From: BD1-7 clade bacterium
GTDB taxonomy: Bacteria > Pseudomonadota > Gammaproteobacteria > Pseudomonadales > DT-91
Direction of reading: 5' to 3'
Assembly (NCBI GenBank): GCA_902705835.1
Contig: CACSIN010000026.1
Span: forward strand, 128,154-192,153
DNA length: 64,000 nt
Part shown: piece by piece, positions 44,446-53,611 of the stretch
How positions within the stretch are numbered: the first letter of the stretch is position 1
Layout: every line of letters starts with the position of its first letter
The notes under the pieces: model-generated
Databases searched by the model: none
What the model saw: only the letters and a program-made list of their open reading frames with translations
Told to the model about the DNA's origin: nothing
Program-made: the position numbers and the translations under genes

Positions 44446-44994
44446 TTATCTGTAGAGCTTGCTGACGTAAACCGCTGACGGGGTTTCTAACAGCTCATGA
44501 GGCTTGTGATTGTTAAAGGGTGAGGTGATAAAGGGAAATACACTCGAGAATTTGCCATAAAAGATACCGTTTGAAATTTTCTCACCCGTTAGAACATCGT
44601 AGGTGGTCACCATGATCTTGACGCGGTCGGGGCTGGTCGACCACTCGAAGATTCGATTTTCCCAATTAACTACCTCCGGTACCACAAGATAGCGGTAGTG
44701 TTTTCCTGAAAGGTACTCCATACATCCTGTAGATTCACAATTGGCCGCAATATCAACGCGCGAGCTAAATTGCAGAAACGCTTTGCGTAGCATCTCTGCG
44801 GTCACCAAACCGGAATCTTGGTATACAAGATCTTTAAACTGGCCGTCGGCTGGAATGGTAATCAGAACGCCGTGATTCCGCACAAGTGGCGATGATGGAG
44901 CCTGTGTATCAGCGTATTTATAAATAGTGGAAGAGCAGCCTGATAACATCAGCAGGGCTATAACAGTAATGAGCTTGTTGGATAGTGTTTGCAT
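44446..44994 (-). CDS. Small lipoprotein, DUF4823-like
   Basis: This 182-residue protein has a signal with the lipobox LSGC (Cys20) and a Ser at +2, which favours outer-membrane sorting. The mature part begins SSTIYKYA and contains ADGQFKDLVYQDSG and a C-x-x-x-x-C pair (CESTGC), then HYRYLVVPEVVNWENR. I think this is the DUF4823 family, whose function is unknown. The gene is convergent with the flippase, with only 7 bp between stops. Confidence 0.75.
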   Translation of the reverse strand: MQTLSNKLITVIALLMLSGCSSTIYKYADTQAPSSPLVRNHGVLITIPADGQFKDLVYQDSGLVTAEMLRKAFLQFSSRVDIAANCESTGCMEYLSGKHYRYLVVPEVVNWENRIFEWSTSPDRVKIMVTTYDVLTGEKISNGIFYGKFSSVFPFITSPFNNHKPHELLETPSAVYVSKLYR

Positions 44995-45018
44995 CGTAGG
45001 GGTCTTGAAAAAGGCGTT

Positions 45019-45684
45019 TTAGCGATTAACGCTCGTGTTTTTAGGTGTCAGTAATATTACTGAGGCAATGTGTTCTTTCAGATCATTAATGCGCTGTTGC
45101 GCTGGGTAATTTTGATCATTCACCCAGCTCATGATGATGCCAACCAACGCGTTTACCGTTAGATCTGCAATCATATGTGGATCCAGATGGTCTTGAGTGT
45201 CATCGTTAGCTAGGCACGCTTCAAAAAAAACCAATGCTGCTTTGTGAAATGATTGAAGTAGGGCGGTATTGGCAGAAATACGTAATGTAAGATTCTGGAT
45301 CAACTGAATAAACACTTGAATACTTTCGCCCTGATACAACTCCATTGGTTTTCCAACGCTGCCAAACGCGGCATCTAATCGATCTGCCGTACCTTCGAAT
45401 GACTGGGTCGCATCGCTGAACGAATCAATCGTGCCAGCGTACAGCACTGAATGACTTACTTCATCAAGTAATGCTTCTTTACTGGAGAAATAACTGTAGA
45501 GCGTGCGGCGAGCTACCTGTGCCTGATCGCAAATATCCTTGATGGTGATCTCTTGGAAGTGTTTCTGCCCCATCATTTGCAGGCAAGATTCAATAATACG
45601 CTGGCGGATTTCAGCCTTACGTTCCTCACGGCGAGAACCTTTGTCCGGTTTTGACTCAGAAGTGGCAGTGTGTTGTGTGTTCAT
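45019..45684 (-). CDS. TetR-family transcriptional regulator
   Basis: The ATG at 45684 gives a 221-residue TetR protein. An N-terminal charged stretch leads into the helix-turn-helix ITIKDICDQAQVARRTLYSYFSSKEALLDEV, a textbook TetR DNA-binding domain. The C-terminal part is helical and variable and should bind a ligand. It is divergent from the aldehyde dehydrogenase gene and probably represses it. A longer frame to 45726 is possible. Confidence 0.92.
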   Translation of the reverse strand: MNTQHTATSESKPDKGSRREERKAEIRQRIIESCLQMMGQKHFQEITIKDICDQAQVARRTLYSYFSSKEALLDEVSHSVLYAGTIDSFSDATQSFEGTADRLDAAFGSVGKPMELYQGESIQVFIQLIQNLTLRISANTALLQSFHKAALVFFEACLANDDTQDHLDPHMIADLTVNALVGIIMSWVNDQNYPAQQRINDLKEHIASVILLTPKNTSVNR

Positions 45685-45755
45685 GGCAGAGCATTGTAAA
45701 GAGACGGGCGGTATGCGCAACGGCAAACCATGAATGATTTTTAAGAAAAAATAGT

Positions 45756-45806
45756 AGACTCATGGTCTCCTTTTGCATTAGTTTAAATGTAGACCCAAAG
45801 TATACT
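45756..45806 (+). promoter_or_regulatory. Putative promoter/operator of the aldehyde dehydrogenase gene
   Basis: A TATACT at 45801-45806 with TTAGTT 17 bp upstream could serve as -10/-35. The nearby AGAC-N5-GTCT (45756-45768) and a second TAGAC form possible TetR half-sites. All three are weak individually. Confidence 0.35.
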
Positions 45807-45835
45807 TTTATCATATTCAGGAGTCAGCGTTTACC

Positions 45836-47377
45836 ATGGCTATCGTTACTCAGCATACCGCAGAAGGCAGCACGCAATCTGTTCTTCGATTGCACAACCC
45901 GGCCGATCAAAGTTTTTTGTATGAATTACCTGTCGCTACGCCCGCAGATGTAGAGCAAGCCGTCGCTAAAGCGCGTGAGGCCCAAAAAAACTGGGGTGCT
46001 TTGACCGTTGATAACCGTGTTAGCTATTTACTGCGTTTGCGTGATGTCATCATGGAAAGCCGTGATGAGATTGTGCAAACCGTTATTGGCGAAACCGGCA
46101 AGCCGCTGCAAGATGCGTTTGTCTTTGAAGTGCTGGCCGTGTGCGACTTTATTACGTTCTACACCAAACAAGCCCGAAAGTTACTCAAAACCAAGCGCCG
46201 TAAGGTGCCTGGACTTTTGAAATTCACCAAAAAAGTTGAGGTTGTCTACAAGCCTTTAGGTGTTGTGGGTGTGATCTCGCCTTGGAACGGCCCATTTGTA
46301 CTTACAGCAAATCCGGTTATACAGGCGCTTCTCGCCGGTAATACCGTTGTAGCAAAAGGCTCTGAAATTACGCCACGTTCTGCGGGTATTTTGCAGGATT
46401 TATGTGAGCGTGCCGGGTTTCCTGAAGGCGTTTGTCAGGTGCTTGTTGGCGACGGTATGACTGGGGCGGCACTAACGTCTGCTGATGTCGACAAAATTTG
46501 TTTCACCGGATCAGTGGCGACCGGTAAAAAGGTGGCAACCAATTGCATCGAAAAGCTGATTCCGTATACCTTGGAGCTCGGCGGTAAAGACGCCATGATC
46601 GTATGTGCAGACGCAGATCTTGATGATGCTGCACACGGCGCGGTATGGGGTAGTTGTGTCAATACAGGGCATTATTGTTGCGGAACTGAGCGTATCTATG
46701 TTGAAGCTGCCATCTACGATGCGTTTGTAAGCAAATGTGTTGCGTTGGCTAAATCCCTGAATCAGGGGCAGAAGCATGGTTTCAAAGAAGATCTTGGCGC
46801 AGTATTTTGGGATCGCCAGATGACCATTATCGAATCTCACGTGGCTGATGCGATTGAGCGCGGCGCCGTTGCCAATACAGGGGGGCAACGTTTGTCTGAC
46901 CGTGATGGGTTGTACTTCCCCGCAACAGTGATGACCAATGTCGATGAATCCAGTGATCTGATCCAGAAAGAAACCTTCGGGCCGATTTTGCCAATCATTA
47001 AAGTGGCAAATATCGAAGAGGCAATCGCTAAGGCTAACGATTCCTGTTATGGCTTGCACGGCAACGTATGGACCAAAGATATCCAGAAGGGCCGCAACAT
47101 TGCTGCACGTATGGAAACCGGTTCGGTATCGGTTAATGACATCAGTATGATATTTGGTGTACCTTCTGCACCGTTTGGTGGGGTTAAGGAATCCGGATTT
47201 GGTCATAGTGGTGGTGATGAGGGATTGCGATCTTTCTGTCATGCTCAGCCGATTCTTTTTGGGCGTTACGGTGGTCATGATGTTGGTTATCCGTATGATG
47301 AAAAAAGCTATAAACGCCTTAACAAGGTGCTCGATTTCACTTATAAAAACCCCGTGGGTAAATTTTTCTTCGGTTGA
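45836..47377 (+). CDS. Aldehyde dehydrogenase family protein
   Basis: A 513-residue NAD(P)-dependent dehydrogenase. It has the cofactor motifs ISPWNGPF (148-155) and FTGSVATG (223-230), the general base Glu248 (LELGGKD) and the nucleophile Cys281 (NTGHYCCG). The sequence has AKGSE (173-177) where many ALDHs read KPSE, so cofactor preference may differ. The C-terminal GGVKESGFG is typical. It oxidises an aldehyde to an acid. It is divergent from a TetR gene and followed by an SRPBCC gene, so it may be induced by its substrate. Confidence 0.93.
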   Translation: MAIVTQHTAEGSTQSVLRLHNPADQSFLYELPVATPADVEQAVAKAREAQKNWGALTVDNRVSYLLRLRDVIMESRDEIVQTVIGETGKPLQDAFVFEVLAVCDFITFYTKQARKLLKTKRRKVPGLLKFTKKVEVVYKPLGVVGVISPWNGPFVLTANPVIQALLAGNTVVAKGSEITPRSAGILQDLCERAGFPEGVCQVLVGDGMTGAALTSADVDKICFTGSVATGKKVATNCIEKLIPYTLELGGKDAMIVCADADLDDAAHGAVWGSCVNTGHYCCGTERIYVEAAIYDAFVSKCVALAKSLNQGQKHGFKEDLGAVFWDRQMTIIESHVADAIERGAVANTGGQRLSDRDGLYFPATVMTNVDESSDLIQKETFGPILPIIKVANIEEAIAKANDSCYGLHGNVWTKDIQKGRNIAARMETGSVSVNDISMIFGVPSAPFGGVKESGFGHSGGDEGLRSFCHAQPILFGRYGGHDVGYPYDEKSYKRLNKVLDFTYKNPVGKFFFG

Positions 47378-47437
47378 TGCTGCCGTTTCAGATGCCCGGA
47401 ATGTGAATTTTGGGCCACGAGTTTCAGGAAAGTAATA

Positions 47438-47929
47438 ATGCACAAGTGTATAGAAGTGGATATGTCGTACTTTGAGACGGCAAAGAATCGTTATCAGGCA
47501 GTCGTTGAAGTGGATGCAACGCCAGAGCAGGTATTCGCCTGTTTTGAGGATGCTGAGGCATGGCCTAAGTGGGCGCCACCAATTACTAATGTTGAATGGA
47601 CGTCTCCAAAACCTTTCGGGCTGGGCACTACTCGTACCGTTTCAATGATTGCAGGTCTTGTGGGTGATGAGGTGTTTATTGACTGGGATTACCCGAAGCG
47701 CATGGCATTTTGTTTCACCCACAGCTCTCAAAGCTTGGTAGAAAGCTTTGGCGAAGACTATGTAGTTACTCCGTTGCCGAACGGTAAAACCCAAGTTGTT
47801 TGGACAATGGCGATGACGGCGAAAGGGTTTGGTAACGTCACAATGACATTGTTTGGGCCGTTTATGCGTATGGGTAACCAATGGATGTTTAATCGCTTCA
47901 AGAAACATGTTGAAGCAAATTATACCTGA
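47438..47929 (+). CDS. SRPBCC-family (START-like) protein
   Basis: This 163-residue protein has the helix-grip outline of polyketide-cyclase/dehydrase-like proteins: VVEVDATPEQVFACFEDAEAWPKWAP at the start, then a FGLGTTRTVSM strand and a long C-terminal helix. Such proteins bind hydrophobic small molecules in a central cavity. The start at 47438 has AGGAAA upstream; an ATG at 47462 also fits. It follows the ALDH by 60 bp on the same strand and may handle the same substrate. Confidence 0.82.
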   Translation: MHKCIEVDMSYFETAKNRYQAVVEVDATPEQVFACFEDAEAWPKWAPPITNVEWTSPKPFGLGTTRTVSMIAGLVGDEVFIDWDYPKRMAFCFTHSSQSLVESFGEDYVVTPLPNGKTQVVWTMAMTAKGFGNVTMTLFGPFMRMGNQWMFNRFKKHVEANYT

Positions 47930-47983
47930 TTAATAGATCTTCGTTTGAAGGGTGGTGACTGAGATTGTTGCCACCAGCTTTGA

Positions 47984-48002
47984 TGATCACGTGATGTGAT
48001 CA
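47984..48002. repeat. 7-bp inverted repeat between convergent genes
   Basis: TGATCAC and GTGATCA flank GTGAT, between the SRPBCC and rluE stops. It has no T-run and could at best be a weak terminator. Confidence 0.3.
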
Positions 48003-48014
48003 GTAGATTCGCGG

Positions 48015-48734
48015 CTACTTGCGGCTGCGTTGCCCTTTTTTCGGCTGTGCCTTTTTGGTGTGGCGAGAGCGGGGCGGACTTTTCTGTTTCTTCTTACTCG
48101 CCGTTTCTTCATTCTTTCGATCAGCGCCTGGGACACCTCGACCTTGCTGCGGTTTCTTGGTTTTTGCTTTGGGCGCCGACTCTTTTGGTACTGTAACCGT
48201 CTTCAGTTTATATTCACCGGGAGCAATGTCGCCAATATGCCAATCACCGATAGCGGCTCGGATTAGGCGTAGTGTGGGGAACCCCACAGCGGCGGTCATG
48301 CGTCTTACCTGACGATTACGCCCTTCAGAAATCGTTAACTCCACCCAGCTGGTCGGAATCGCTTTGCGTTCACGAATTGGCGGGTTTCTTGGCCATACAG
48401 CTGGCTCATCGATACGCGCTGCTTTGGCAGGGCGAGTTTTTCCATCTTTCAGAATAAGGCCTCTACGTAGCTCATTCAGCGCATCATCACTGATTTCACC
48501 TTCAACCTGTGCCCAGTAGGTTTTTTCCAGTTTGTGTTTCGGGTCGCTGATTGTATGTTGCAAGCGGCCGTCATTAGTGAGTACCAGTAGGCCTTCAGAA
48601 TCGTAGTCGAGACGGCCTGCCGGGTGAAAACCCGGATGACTGGGTAAATAGGTTTTCAGCGTATCGCGGCCATTGTCGTCGGTAAACTGGCTGAGCACAT
48701 TGAAAGGTTTGTTCAGAAGTATCAGGTTGGCCAT
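48015..48734 (-). CDS. rluE: 23S rRNA pseudouridine synthase RluE
   Basis: A 239-residue RsuA-family synthase with the catalytic Asp43 in [13 protein letters not shown] and the late [10 protein letters not shown] motif. It has no S4 domain, as expected for RluE, which modifies U2457 of 23S rRNA. The last ~45 residues are a Lys/Arg/Pro-rich tail that is longer than in E. coli and probably binds RNA. It lies 9 bp after polB and may share its transcript. Confidence 0.93.
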   Translation of the reverse strand: MANLILLNKPFNVLSQFTDDNGRDTLKTYLPSHPGFHPAGRLDYDSEGLLVLTNDGRLQHTISDPKHKLEKTYWAQVEGEISDDALNELRRGLILKDGKTRPAKAARIDEPAVWPRNPPIRERKAIPTSWVELTISEGRNRQVRRMTAAVGFPTLRLIRAAIGDWHIGDIAPGEYKLKTVTVPKESAPKAKTKKPQQGRGVPGADRKNEETASKKKQKSPPRSRHTKKAQPKKGQRSRK

Positions 48735-48743
48735 AGGGGAGGG

Positions 48744-51134
48744 CTAAAAGAGGCTAAGTTGGTCAGTTGTGATTGTATCAAAGTCTAGGCCGAGAATGGG
48801 AAGAATGGCGTCGGCTACGGGCTTTAGTTGCTTCTCTAAGTAGTGAGTGTAATCAAGATCAGCTTCTGTGTAGTCGACGGTCTGCGGGCCGTTGAGAGTC
48901 ATAACATAGCTGACCAGCGTCTTCTGGTCGTATTGATACGGGCGGTCGAGGCTTTGGTTTTTTTCATCAGCTATTAATGCTGCTCGAACGTGTGGAGGGA
49001 TGCTTTTAGTGTACTCGAGAGCGGGGCGTCGCAAACGTTTATGGTAAACGAGCTTTTCATCGTTGGCGCCTGCGAGTGTGTATTTCACGCATGATACGAT
49101 TAATGGCACTGGGTCTTGCTCAAGAAAGATTGTTTCATAGAGCTCGGCCTGAAACTCACGCGCTAGCTGTGTCCAGTCGGTGCGTGCGTTTTCTAGGCCT
49201 TTGAAAATCATTTGATGGCCACCGTCGGAATTGACAATAAGCCCTGCATAGCGTTTTTTACTGCCTTGTTCTGAATTGCGGATGGTGGGCATAAAAAAGC
49301 GGTGGTAGTGCGACTCAAACTCGATTTCCAGATAGCTTTCGAGATTTTTTTCGTTTTTCAGAAGTCGGTGCCATCGTTCGTTAATGATGTTTTGTAACTG
49401 CGTCCCAATGTTAGCGATATCCTGCTCATTTGTAGCTGCGTCGCCAACCCAAACAAAAGTTGAATCAGTGTCGCCATAGATGACTTGGTAGCCTTCTTGC
49501 TCAATCCATTGGCGGGTTGTTTGCATGATCTCGTGGCCGCGAAGCGTGATTGAGCTGGATAAGCGGCGATCGTAGAACCGGCAGCCACCGGAGCCGAGGA
49601 CGCCATAAAAGGAGCTCATGAAAATTTTGATGGCTTGCGAACGTTCTTTATCGCCATCTTTTTTGGCTTGATCGCGTTCCTCCCCTAAGCGCTCAACGAG
49701 TGAGGGAAGATAATGTTTGTCTCTTGAGAACATCGCGCCGTTGAAGCCTTCGATGGCGTTTCCGGGGTGTTTTAGGCCTTCGATCAAACCCATTGGGTCG
49801 ACTTTGAAGGTGCGAATGATCGATGGATACAGGCTCTTGTAATCCAGTACCAATACATGATCATACAGCCCGGGGCGCGAATCCATCACATAGCCGCCAG
49901 GGCTTGCCAGTCCGCCGTTGGTAGGTAGATTGGGTGATACATAGCCAGCACGATGCAATAGTGGCAAATACAAATTCGTAAATGCGGCGACAGAGCCTCC
50001 TTGTTTGTCGAGCGGTAGGCCGGTGAGTTGGTAGCGGAACATCAGGAAATCAAGTATCCGTGTTTTCCGAAATATCTTGTCGACAAGAATGCAATCCTGC
50101 AGATTGTACTCTGACAGTTTTACCTTGTTGTGGTGAAAGTCATGCACAATTTCCGCTAATCGGTCATGCGGGTTTTCGATTTTTTTGCCGATGCCCAAAA
50201 GTTCTCTGGCAACGTTTTCTAGTGAAAAACTCTGGAAATGATAGGTTTCTGATTTGAGTGCATGTATGCCGTCGATAACTTTGCGCCCGGCAATGTCGAT
50301 AAAACCTTGTCTGCTGTCGTTGCGGCTATCTCGCCACTGCGCCGGAGAGCCATCGCGGCCAATATCCAAGGGTAAATCGTAGAGTGTTGCTCGTTGGATC
50401 AATAGCCTGAAATCGAAATTGATGACGTTCCAGCCGATGATAAGATCTGGGTCGTCGGCATTAATGGCTTCACACAGCGTTTGTAATAGGTTCGATTCGT
50501 CGTCGACCCAGTGAATCCACTCGGGGCCTGACTCTGGCTCGCCAATCATGATGACCTGACGATACTCATCAGGTGCTTCTTCGCTTTGAGCACGGTATAA
50601 GCCGACAGAAAATAATTCGCCTTTGGTGCTGCATTCAATATCCAGACTAAGCCACGACATCTGCGGGCGTTTATCTGCAGGGCGTGTCTTTGCGTGTTCG
50701 ATAACTTCCCATGGATGATTGGATGTGGATGGAACCTCTCCAGTGAATGCGAGGCTGCCGCAAATAAAGCGTTCCATTAGGTATCGATCTTGGGTTTGAA
50801 TATCATCTTCGAAGCGTTCAATGTGAATTGCAGCTAAACACTTTCGAGCTTCAAAAAAATCCGACAATGTAGTGGTATAACAGCAGACGACGTCTTGTTG
50901 CTGAAACGTTTTTAGGGCGACTGGACGGAATTCAACGTTGTTGGCCAATCCTCTCAGTGCGAGCCGAGTGCGCAAGAGATCGGTAGCGCGAACAAAAAAG
51001 CACGGACGTTGATCATCAATGATCAATTTGACAGGGCCGTCATCGGTTTTTACCCAAATTTCCATCCGCATAGAATCTTGATGATCACGACACCAGGCGG
51101 TAAGGATAAATCCTTCTGTAACGGGGTAGCTCAT
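48744..51134 (-). CDS. polB: DNA polymerase II
   Basis: A family B polymerase of 796 residues from the ATG at 51134, where homology begins (SYPVTEGF); a frame to 51254 adds 40 residues without family likeness. The 3'-5' exonuclease has LSLDIECSTKG (Exo I). The polymerase has DYKSLYPSII (motif A), the YGVLG segment (motif B) and YGDTDS (motif C), all intact. It works in translesion bypass and replication restart and is SOS-controlled in E. coli; no clear LexA box was found here. Confidence 0.96.
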   Translation of the reverse strand: MSYPVTEGFILTAWCRDHQDSMRMEIWVKTDDGPVKLIIDDQRPCFFVRATDLLRTRLALRGLANNVEFRPVALKTFQQQDVVCCYTTTLSDFFEARKCLAAIHIERFEDDIQTQDRYLMERFICGSLAFTGEVPSTSNHPWEVIEHAKTRPADKRPQMSWLSLDIECSTKGELFSVGLYRAQSEEAPDEYRQVIMIGEPESGPEWIHWVDDESNLLQTLCEAINADDPDLIIGWNVINFDFRLLIQRATLYDLPLDIGRDGSPAQWRDSRNDSRQGFIDIAGRKVIDGIHALKSETYHFQSFSLENVARELLGIGKKIENPHDRLAEIVHDFHHNKVKLSEYNLQDCILVDKIFRKTRILDFLMFRYQLTGLPLDKQGGSVAAFTNLYLPLLHRAGYVSPNLPTNGGLASPGGYVMDSRPGLYDHVLVLDYKSLYPSIIRTFKVDPMGLIEGLKHPGNAIEGFNGAMFSRDKHYLPSLVERLGEERDQAKKDGDKERSQAIKIFMSSFYGVLGSGGCRFYDRRLSSSITLRGHEIMQTTRQWIEQEGYQVIYGDTDSTFVWVGDAATNEQDIANIGTQLQNIINERWHRLLKNEKNLESYLEIEFESHYHRFFMPTIRNSEQGSKKRYAGLIVNSDGGHQMIFKGLENARTDWTQLAREFQAELYETIFLEQDPVPLIVSCVKYTLAGANDEKLVYHKRLRRPALEYTKSIPPHVRAALIADEKNQSLDRPYQYDQKTLVSYVMTLNGPQTVDYTEADLDYTHYLEKQLKPVADAILPILGLDFDTITTDQLSLF

Positions 51135-51392
51135 GGTGTGATGTTCGTATGGCTTGATTGACGGTCCAGCAGAAACTGGGTGGTAAGGCTTGGCAACGTT
51201 CGCGAGGCTACTTACAGATGTACGATAAGGCAATAATCGTCGATTATAGAGCAACAGGGTGCATGGCCGAAGGATAAAAACGGTAAATCGAACGAGTAGT
51301 TGTTGCGATGATGGCGTTGCGATAGCGATCTATCAGAGATCGAGAGGAGGGGGAAATGCGTACGGAGAAGTACGAAGTTGGATTCGGCGCAT

Positions 51393-51418
51393 AAAAAAGG
51401 CCGCATACTAGCGGCCTT
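51393..51418 (-). terminator. Rho-independent terminator of the DUF1329 gene
   Basis: On the minus strand, AAGGCCGC and GCGGCCTT form the stem around TAGTAT, followed by a T-run (T6). It lies 25 bp past the DUF1329 gene stop. Confidence 0.9.
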
Positions 51419-51442
51419 GTATCCTGCAAGACGAAGTGGGTC

Positions 51443-53365
51443 TTAGCGAGTACCCAGCTTCCGAAGGTTAGCAGGAGAATAATAACGTTCGCCCTTAGGT
51501 TGCCCCATCAGGTTTGAAGGCGATGTTTCGTTGATCATGCGCAAGCTGATGTATCCGCCAGATTGCAGGTCATGAAACATCTGTGCGCGAGCAACGTAAC
51601 CTTTAACAGCGAAGTCATAAACGGTATTCAAAACACCGACACGCCATAGGTCGCCACGACCGTCATAGCTCTCGAGCAATGTGATGTGCCAGCTATCTTC
51701 GTCGATATAGAAACGACGTTTTGCGTATACGTGACGCGCATCGGCTTTCAGATTTGCTTCAACAACCCAGACGCGGTGAAGTTCATAGCGCATGAATTCA
51801 GGGTTTGCGTGCCCGCTTTCCAGCAATGTTTCGTAGTCGACATCTGGCGAATCAAACTTGTAAGTATGGTACGGGATGTAAACCTCTTTGCGGCCCAGCA
51901 AGCTCCATTCGTAGCGATCCATGGCGCCGTTGAAACCTAATGAGTCATCGATTGTTACCAATCCACCTGGGCCATCGGGTGTGTCATGGCCAACGGTGGG
52001 GGCGCGTCTTACGCGGCGTGAACCAGGAACATAAACCCAAGCTTTACGATCGTGTGTAACTTGATCCAAAGCTTCATGAACAACGGTCATTTGGCCTTTT
52101 TGACGCTCAGGCTTTTCTAATGTGATATGCACGAGACCGGCATTAATACCAATTTCTTCATCCACTTTACCCACCGGGTTGCTGGGCGACGAGAATGGGA
52201 ATTCGGTGGTATAAACCTGACGGCGCTCCTGCTTGTTGCCGTTCAGGTATACGGCGATATCGTCGAGTACACCCATAATGGTTGCTTGTGGGTGGGCAAC
52301 GCGAGCATTCCACAAAACTTCAGCACCATTTTCTGGCGTCGGGAAGGGAATGCCGCCGGTGTAGTTGCGCAATCCATCGACACCATTAACCAACTTGGTG
52401 TTTTCGTTATTAAAGGCGGTGCGTTTTTCCCATAGTGAGTTGTAGCGTCCATCGCGGTGAGATGGGTATACGTGAATATAAAAGCTATCAGGGTATTTTT
52501 TGAAGAGTTCGATCTGACCTTCACTCAAACGGTTTTTATGTTCGTTCAGATTGTCCGAATGGATAGTGAGCAACGGCTCTTCGTTGCCGTACGGGTCAGG
52601 GCGAATATCACCGCTCTGTGTGTACGCGAGACCGGCAGGGACGCCTTGCATAGAGCCTGTCCATGCCGGGATCGAGCCATCGGCATTGCCGCTCGCATCT
52701 GCGCCGAGGGGGGTGAGGCCGTTTTGTCCGAGCTTTTTACCGTTGTAGTCAATAGCAGGCATGTAATCGCTGCTTGCTGCTGCACTCGCTGCAGCAGCGG
52801 CGGCCGCTAATTTAGCTTGTTCGGCAGCTCTACGCGCCTTTTCAGCTTTTTCGGCCTGAACGGCGATGCGAGCCTGCTCTGCTTTTTGCGCTTCTGCGGC
52901 AATACGTGCATCTTCTACGGCTGTTGCTTCGGCAGCGATGCGTGCCTGCTCGGCAGCTTGGGCTTCGTTTGCCAAGCGTGCTTGTTCTTGGGCCTCGGCA
53001 GCTTCAGATTCGGCAGCAATACGTGCCTGTTCTTCCGCTTCAGCCGCTTTGGCTTCAGCAGTGCGTCTTGCTTCTACAACTGCAGCAGCTTCTGCGGCCA
53101 AGTGCGCTTCTTCCGCAGCCTTGGCTTTGGCGGCTTCAGCTTTAACAGCCTTGGCGCTTTCGAGGGAGTCTTGGTTGGCTGCTTCCGCTGCAGCTACGTC
53201 GCTGGGTTCCTGCTTTGAGACGCTTTCTGATATTGATTCGGCGGGTTTCTCGGTCTGACGAGCCGCGTTGTTATCCGTAGGTACCGTCGGTTCAACATCG
53301 ACGGATTTACAGCTAACAATTGCGAATGTACAAATCAGAGGGCACAGGAATCTTGTTATTGACAT
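51443..53365 (-). CDS. DUF1329 lipoprotein with N-terminal Ala/Glu-rich coiled coil
   Basis: A 640-residue protein. The signal ends in FAIVSC (Cys19), a lipobox followed by Lys at +2. Residues about 50-200 are an unbroken Ala/Glu/Arg/Lys-rich helix of ARIAAEA-type repeats, followed by an Ala run. From about residue 205 the rest is a full DUF1329 domain (DYMPAIDYNGKKLGQNGLTP start). DUF1329 is a LolB/LolA-like barrel fold whose role is unknown; genes of this family are often near lipid-degradation genes. Free DUF1329 proteins usually lack this TolA-like arm. The arm may span the periplasm. Confidence 0.88.
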   Translation of the reverse strand: MSITRFLCPLICTFAIVSCKSVDVEPTVPTDNNAARQTEKPAESISESVSKQEPSDVAAAEAANQDSLESAKAVKAEAAKAKAAEEAHLAAEAAAVVEARRTAEAKAAEAEEQARIAAESEAAEAQEQARLANEAQAAEQARIAAEATAVEDARIAAEAQKAEQARIAVQAEKAEKARRAAEQAKLAAAAAAASAAASSDYMPAIDYNGKKLGQNGLTPLGADASGNADGSIPAWTGSMQGVPAGLAYTQSGDIRPDPYGNEEPLLTIHSDNLNEHKNRLSEGQIELFKKYPDSFYIHVYPSHRDGRYNSLWEKRTAFNNENTKLVNGVDGLRNYTGGIPFPTPENGAEVLWNARVAHPQATIMGVLDDIAVYLNGNKQERRQVYTTEFPFSSPSNPVGKVDEEIGINAGLVHITLEKPERQKGQMTVVHEALDQVTHDRKAWVYVPGSRRVRRAPTVGHDTPDGPGGLVTIDDSLGFNGAMDRYEWSLLGRKEVYIPYHTYKFDSPDVDYETLLESGHANPEFMRYELHRVWVVEANLKADARHVYAKRRFYIDEDSWHITLLESYDGRGDLWRVGVLNTVYDFAVKGYVARAQMFHDLQSGGYISLRMINETSPSNLMGQPKGERYYSPANLRKLGTR

Positions 53366-53549
53366 AATGGCTTCCTTAGCTTCTTTTTCTTATTTTAATG
53401 ATCAATTTAACACATCTAATGTGATATAGAAGCTATTCAGACAAATCGGGTATTAAAATCCGCTTTTTCTATAGTACAAGCGTATTAGTTACGTAGTGCG
53501 ATCGATGTGGGCGGATATCGGGTTGTTCGATTCTTGGTACAGGAAGTAA

Positions 53550-53587
53550 AAATTACCGGACTGCAGTGGCTATTTGCCCGGTAATTT
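53550..53587 (-). terminator. Possible terminator of the FKBP gene
   Basis: AAATTACCGG and CCGGTAATTT are perfect 10-bp arms with an 18-nt loop, 24 bp past the FKBP stop. On the minus strand the stem is followed by a short T-run. The large loop makes it weaker than a typical terminator. Confidence 0.55.
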
Positions 53588-53611
53588 CTCCAGCAATCGA
53601 CGACTGCTGAA

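Noticed and set aside
46511-47443. 310-residue minus-strand ORF opposite the aldehyde dehydrogenase
   Set aside because: The ALDH is complete with Glu248 and Cys281; the antisense frame has no recognisable motif.
51134-51300. SOS (LexA) box before polB
   Set aside because: A CTGT and a TATAAT are present near 51240, but no matching CAG arm makes a proper LexA palindrome.
52790-53160. Possible DNA tandem repeat or CRISPR-like array
   Set aside because: The repeats are imperfect, have no unique spacers and match the protein heptad-like ARIAAEA units.
52817-53258. Cys/Phe-rich and Ala/Ser-rich plus-strand ORFs opposite the DUF1329 arm
   Set aside because: They are the antisense reading of the Ala/Glu coiled-coil repeats and not genes.
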